Shown here one piece after another: positions 6,386 to 9,431 of a DNA stretch of 9,431 bases; positions within the stretch are counted from its first letter, which is position 1, and each line of letters begins with the position of its first letter. The stretch spans positions 1 through 9,431 of the forward strand of contig DJMM01000077.1 of assembly GCA_002435365.1 (NCBI GenBank), read 5' to 3'. The stretch is from Ignavibacteriales bacterium UBA6490 (GTDB taxonomy: Bacteria > Bacteroidota > Ignavibacteria > Ignavibacteriales > Ignavibacteriaceae). The notes below the pieces were generated by a model. It was not told the origin of the DNA. It worked only from the letters and a program-made list of their open reading frames with translations, and did no database searches. The position numbers were made by a program, and so were the translations under genes.

Positions 6386-8932
6386 ATGAACCAGGCACTT
6401 CGACCAAAAGAGTTTGAGAAGATTGTCAGCAATAAGTTTAATCTTTATAATAGCCTGTTCTTAAATCTCCCCTTCCCCGGTGTAAGAAACGTCGGCATGC
6501 TTATTCCTTTACTGGAGGAGTTCTGCACGAAGGGTCTTAACGCCGGCAGAGAACCTGTTGAAATTCTTGATTCATTTTTTAAAACCCATACCGCAGTAAA
6601 TTCCGAAAAAGAAAAAATAAGTTTTATGTTCAACATAATTCAATATATCGAAAGACAGATAGTTCTTTTTGATAGTATTGAAGATGCTGCATTTAATAAT
6701 CTTAAAGAGCTTGAGAAAGACTTATCCATCAAAGATTATGTCCAGCTGACTGCAGGCAAAAATGAGTATGATTCTATTTTAGAAAAACTTTCCGCCTTCA
6801 GTATACGTCTTGTATTTACAGCCCATCCGACCCAGTTTTACTCATCTTCCGTTCTGGAAATAATAAGCAGGCTGAGAACATTCATTTCAGGAAACGATAT
6901 AAATAATATTGATATTACACTGCAGCAGCTTGGACTTACCTCTTTAATAAATTCAGAAAAACCCACGCCGCTGGATGAGGCCAGGAACATAATCTATTTT
7001 TTCCGATATGTATATTATGATGCAGCCGGAGAGTTCTATTCATACCTGAAAAGAAATGTATTCAACAACAAACTTGATAATCCGGGCCTGATTCAGTTAG
7101 GTTTCTGGCCGGGAGGCGACAGAGATGGAAATCCGTTCGTTACTGCAGACACAACCATGGCAGTAGCTGATGAATTAAGAATGGCCCTGATGAAATGCTA
7201 CTACAATGATGTCAAAAACCTGGAGCAGAAACTCACCTTCAGAAAAATCTCGGATATAACTGCATCGCTAAGATCCTACCTGTATGCAGCTATGTTTGAT
7301 CCCACACAATCCGTGAAATATGAAGAAATCCTGAACCCGCTGCTGAAAATCCGGATGATGCTGATAAAAGAATACAACTCCCTCTACCTGGAAGAGCTGG
7401 ATAACTTTATTGATAAAGTTAAAATATTCAGGACTCACTTTGCCTCCATCGATATAAGACAAAATCATATTGTACATAAAAATATTATTGAAGCAGTACT
7501 TAAAAATCAAAAAATCATCAAAAAGGACCTTGGTGAATTAAAAAAAGAAAAATTAATTTCAATACTGCTGAGGGACAAAATTCAGTTAGTAGCAGATACG
7601 TTAAAGGATAAAGTGCTTTCCGATACAGTCCGGGTAATCTCTGATATTGGTATTATACAGGCTAAAAATGGCGAGCCGGGCTGCAACCGGTATATCATCA
7701 GCAATTCCGAAGATATTTTCTCTGTCTTATTTGTTTACGCCCTGCTGAGGTGGAGCAGCAAAGATAAACAGGATATGCCTGTTGATATTGTACCTCTCTT
7801 CGAGACAATGAAAGGGATGTCAAATGCAGGCAGCATAATGGAGCATCTTTTCTCTATTCCAGGTTATCGAGATCATTTAAGGAAGCGCAGCAACAGGCAA
7901 ACAATAATGCTTGGTTTTTCGGATGGTACAAAAGACGGAGGATATTTACAGGCAAACTGGTCTATTTTTAAAACAAAGGAAATTCTTTCCGGCATCTGTA
8001 AAAAACATGGCATCGAGGTAATATTTTTTGACGGACGAGGCGGCCCTCCTGCCAGGGGCGGCGGAAAGGCACACCGGTTTTATGCATCGCAAAGTGAAAG
8101 AATTGCCGATAACGCAATTCAGTTAACAATACAGGGTCAGACTATATCCAGTAAATACGGCACCAAACAGCACTTCCAGTACCATTGCGAGCAAATGATA
8201 ACTGCGGGACTGGTCCATAGTTTATTTGAAAAACAGAATATAATAGAGGAACCATCACGTAAATTAATTGAAAGACTTGCGGCTTTATCCTTTGAAAAAT
8301 ATACTGCCCTCAAAAATCATAAAATGTTCATTCCTTACCTGGCGAAAAAAAGCACGCTGCAATATCTGGGTCAAACCAACATCGGCAGCAGACCTGATAA
8401 AAGAGGAAACAGCAAGGAACTGGAACTGCAGGACCTGAGAGCCATTCCTTTTGTCGGCTCCTGGAGTCAGCTGAAGCAGAATATTCCCGGTTACTTTGGA
8501 ATCGGTACGGCGTTCAGTACTTTGGTTAATGAAGGTAAACTCAGGGAATTGAAAACTTTATTCAAAGAGGTTCCGTTCTTTAAGGCGCTGGTGCTGAACA
8601 GTATGATGTCTCTGTCCAAATGCAACTTTGAATTGACAGCATATATGAAGCGGGATACGGAGTACAAGGAGTTCTGGAATATTCTGTTTGAAGAATACAG
8701 GCTGTCCAAAGAAATGATCCTGCTGATTTCTGGTTATAAAGTTCTGATGGAAGAGGAATCTGTTACCAAAAGTTCAATAGAGATCAGGGAAAAGATTGTA
8801 CTGCCGCTGCTGACTATTCAGCAGTATGCCCTGCAAAAAATTGAATCAAATACAGCACTAAAAGAAATTTATCAGAAAATAGTAAAACGTTCTCTGTATG
8901 GAAATATTAATGCCAGCAGGAACTCAGCATAA
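6386..8932 (+). CDS. ppc: Phosphoenolpyruvate carboxylase, Bacteroidota-type
   Basis: This cytoplasmic enzyme makes oxaloacetate and phosphate from phosphoenolpyruvate and bicarbonate, refilling the TCA cycle. It has 848 residues against 883 in E. coli. Visible motifs are TAHPT with H147 (E. coli H138), GGDRDGNPF at 243-251, SIDIRQNH with R358, VPLFETM with E473 (metal ligand E506), GFSDGTKDGG with D513 (metal ligand D543) and K516 (K546), and DGRGGPPARGGG at 549-560 with R551 and R557 (R581, R587). Where E. coli has catalytic His579 in FHGRGG, this protein has Asp549; the K516-to-D549 spacing of 33 is identical to E. coli K546-H579. The C-terminus reads RNSA rather than the usual NTG ending, keeping the Asn (N846, E. 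coli N881). I take both differences as likely clade traits rather than damage, because the frame is intact. The N-terminus (FNLYNSLFLNLPF) fits Bacteroidota homologues. No Shine-Dalgarno is visible. Confidence 0.95.
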   Translation: MNQALRPKEFEKIVSNKFNLYNSLFLNLPFPGVRNVGMLIPLLEEFCTKGLNAGREPVEILDSFFKTHTAVNSEKEKISFMFNIIQYIERQIVLFDSIEDAAFNNLKELEKDLSIKDYVQLTAGKNEYDSILEKLSAFSIRLVFTAHPTQFYSSSVLEIISRLRTFISGNDINNIDITLQQLGLTSLINSEKPTPLDEARNIIYFFRYVYYDAAGEFYSYLKRNVFNNKLDNPGLIQLGFWPGGDRDGNPFVTADTTMAVADELRMALMKCYYNDVKNLEQKLTFRKISDITASLRSYLYAAMFDPTQSVKYEEILNPLLKIRMMLIKEYNSLYLEELDNFIDKVKIFRTHFASIDIRQNHIVHKNIIEAVLKNQKIIKKDLGELKKEKLISILLRDKIQLVADTLKDKVLSDTVRVISDIGIIQAKNGEPGCNRYIISNSEDIFSVLFVYALLRWSSKDKQDMPVDIVPLFETMKGMSNAGSIMEHLFSIPGYRDHLRKRSNRQTIMLGFSDGTKDGGYLQANWSIFKTKEILSGICKKHGIEVIFFDGRGGPPARGGGKAHRFYASQSERIADNAIQLTIQGQTISSKYGTKQHFQYHCEQMITAGLVHSLFEKQNIIEEPSRKLIERLAALSFEKYTALKNHKMFIPYLAKKSTLQYLGQTNIGSRPDKRGNSKELELQDLRAIPFVGSWSQLKQNIPGYFGIGTAFSTLVNEGKLRELKTLFKEVPFFKALVLNSMMSLSKCNFELTAYMKRDTEYKEFWNILFEEYRLSKEMILLISGYKVLMEEESVTKSSIEIREKIVLPLLTIQQYALQKIESNTALKEIYQKIVKRSLYGNINASRNSA

Positions 8933-9280
8933 AATATCCGGCGCGGGCAGCAGCTAAATTCATTGTACCCGTTTTACAATTCAATATTTGTTTCTTTAGC
9001 TTCCATTTACATAATCTTTTCAGATTCATTTTCATAATCATGTTCCGGACAGTTTCAGCCACAGCGGAGCAGTATGAACATACTTCATGCATGATTCTGA
9101 TTTTGTCAAGGGCGGCGCTGAAAGATGAGCAGAATCCCAAATTCCGGTTGTTTTTTTTGCTTTTTCCCCCTGGAAATCCGGATACTACTCCCGATAAATA
9201 TCCCATGTTACTTTAACTCCATAAATGTTCTGCATCTGCAGCATTATATTCCCGAAAAGACATTTTTTGCCGCCATACAG

Positions 9281-9294
9281 AAAAAATATTTTTT
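9281..9294. repeat. A/T palindrome
   Basis: AAAAAATATTTTTT is a perfect 14-base palindrome, extended by one more T. It could bend DNA or form the base of a terminator-like structure, but it has no G/C stem, so I give it no function. Confidence 0.5.
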
Positions 9295-9302
9295 TACATG
9301 AA

Positions 9303-9327
9303 AATTACCCTGGTAATTCTGGTAATT
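9303..9327. repeat. Short direct and inverted repeat cluster (AATTACC / GGTAATT)
   Basis: AATTACC (9303-9309) is followed after two bases by its reverse complement GGTAATT (9312-9318), and again at 9321-9327. The second and third copies also form a perfect tandem pair of CTGGTAATT (9310-9318 and 9319-9327). The layout is like a small hairpin or a dyad operator next to the terminal tandem array. Confidence 0.7.
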
Positions 9328-9356
9328 CCTCGCCTGCCATTCACCCAGCAGACGGT

Positions 9357-9414
9357 TACCCTGCGCAAATCCGTGGAGGTAAGCGCAGGATAGGCGTAAG
9401 GTAAGCGCAGGGTA
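9357..9414. repeat. Inverted repeat linking flank to tandem array
   Basis: TACCCTGCGC at 9357-9366 is the exact reverse complement of GCGCAGGGTA at 9405-9414 in the second array unit, and differs by one base from the matching stretch of the first unit (9383-9392). The flank can therefore fold back on the array, and it may be an inverted partial copy of the same repeat. Confidence 0.65.
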
Positions 9415-9431
9415 GGCGTAAGGTAAGCGCA
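9378..9431. repeat. 22-bp tandem repeat array, continuing past the right edge
   Basis: The unit is GGTAAGCGCAGGRTAGGCGTAA. Copy 1 is 9378-9399 (R = A), copy 2 is 9400-9421 (R = G), and copy 3 starts at 9422 and is cut by the window after ten bases. Each unit is itself two 11-base halves that agree at 8 of 11 positions (GGTAAGCGCAG and GGTAGGCGTAA), so the array probably grew from an 11-base ancestor. It is more G-rich than the surrounding DNA. There are no spacers, which excludes a CRISPR array as seen here. The length is not a multiple of three, so a coding role is unlikely. Confidence 0.9.

Larger units (their letters stand above)
8933..9431. other. Non-coding region downstream of ppc
   Basis: I find no supportable gene in these 499 bases. 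A 99-codon minus-strand frame (8907-9206) overlaps the ppc end by 26 bases and has a GGAG ten bases before its ATG, but its composition is not protein-like and I recognise no family. No clear terminator follows ppc. From about 9281 onward the sequence is unusually repeat-rich; the individual repeats are listed separately. Confidence 0.55.

Noticed and set aside
8907..9206. 99-codon minus-strand frame downstream of ppc with a GGAG ten bases before its ATG
   Set aside because: It overlaps the ppc 3' end, shows no recognisable domain, and its residue make-up (basic stretches, scattered Cys and Met) looks like translated non-coding DNA.
9378..9431. Possible CRISPR array at the right edge
   Set aside because: The 22-base units are directly adjacent with no spacers, and no cas gene is in the window.
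9300..9431. Open minus-strand frame running through the tandem repeats
   Set aside because: The 22-base unit shifts frame with each copy and the predicted peptide is low-complexity, so the open frame looks incidental.

Overview
The window looks like chromosomal DNA from a free-living bacterium of the Bacteroidota/Ignavibacteriota/Chlorobiota group. Three things point there: AT-rich spacers and A/T-ending codons; a phosphoenolpyruvate carboxylase with the divergent motif set I associate with Bacteroidota-type enzymes (GFSDGTKDGG, DGRGGPPARGGG, a C-terminus ending RNSA); and near absence of Shine-Dalgarno sequences before the plus-strand genes. The assignment is an inference from protein style, not a database result.

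Layout: (1) 1-1743, minus strand: a large cell-surface lipoprotein, cut by the left edge, built from several carboxypeptidase-regulatory-like beta-sandwich modules. (2) 1744-2127: AT-rich divergent spacer. (3) 2128-3459, plus: a class II CPD photolyase with the Trp electron-transfer triad in place. (4) 3460-3811: spacer with an imperfect inverted repeat. (5) 3812-6190, plus: a membrane-anchored Ser/Thr kinase fused to a TolB/FlgO-like domain and TPR repeats. (6) 6191-6385: short spacer. (7) 6386-8932, plus: phosphoenolpyruvate carboxylase. (8) 8933-9431: no supportable gene. Its right end carries short direct and inverted repeats and a 22-bp tandem array that runs off the window.

The three plus-strand genes are separated by 352 and 195 bases, so they are probably separate transcription units. 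They serve unrelated jobs: light-driven DNA repair, signalling and anaplerotic carbon fixation. I see no mobile element, CRISPR array, tRNA or rRNA, and no convincing multi-gene undescribed system. The points most worth a second look are the terminal 22-bp repeat array with its inverted partner, the His-to-Asp change and Ala C-terminus in the PEP carboxylase, and the kinase-TolB-TPR fusion.
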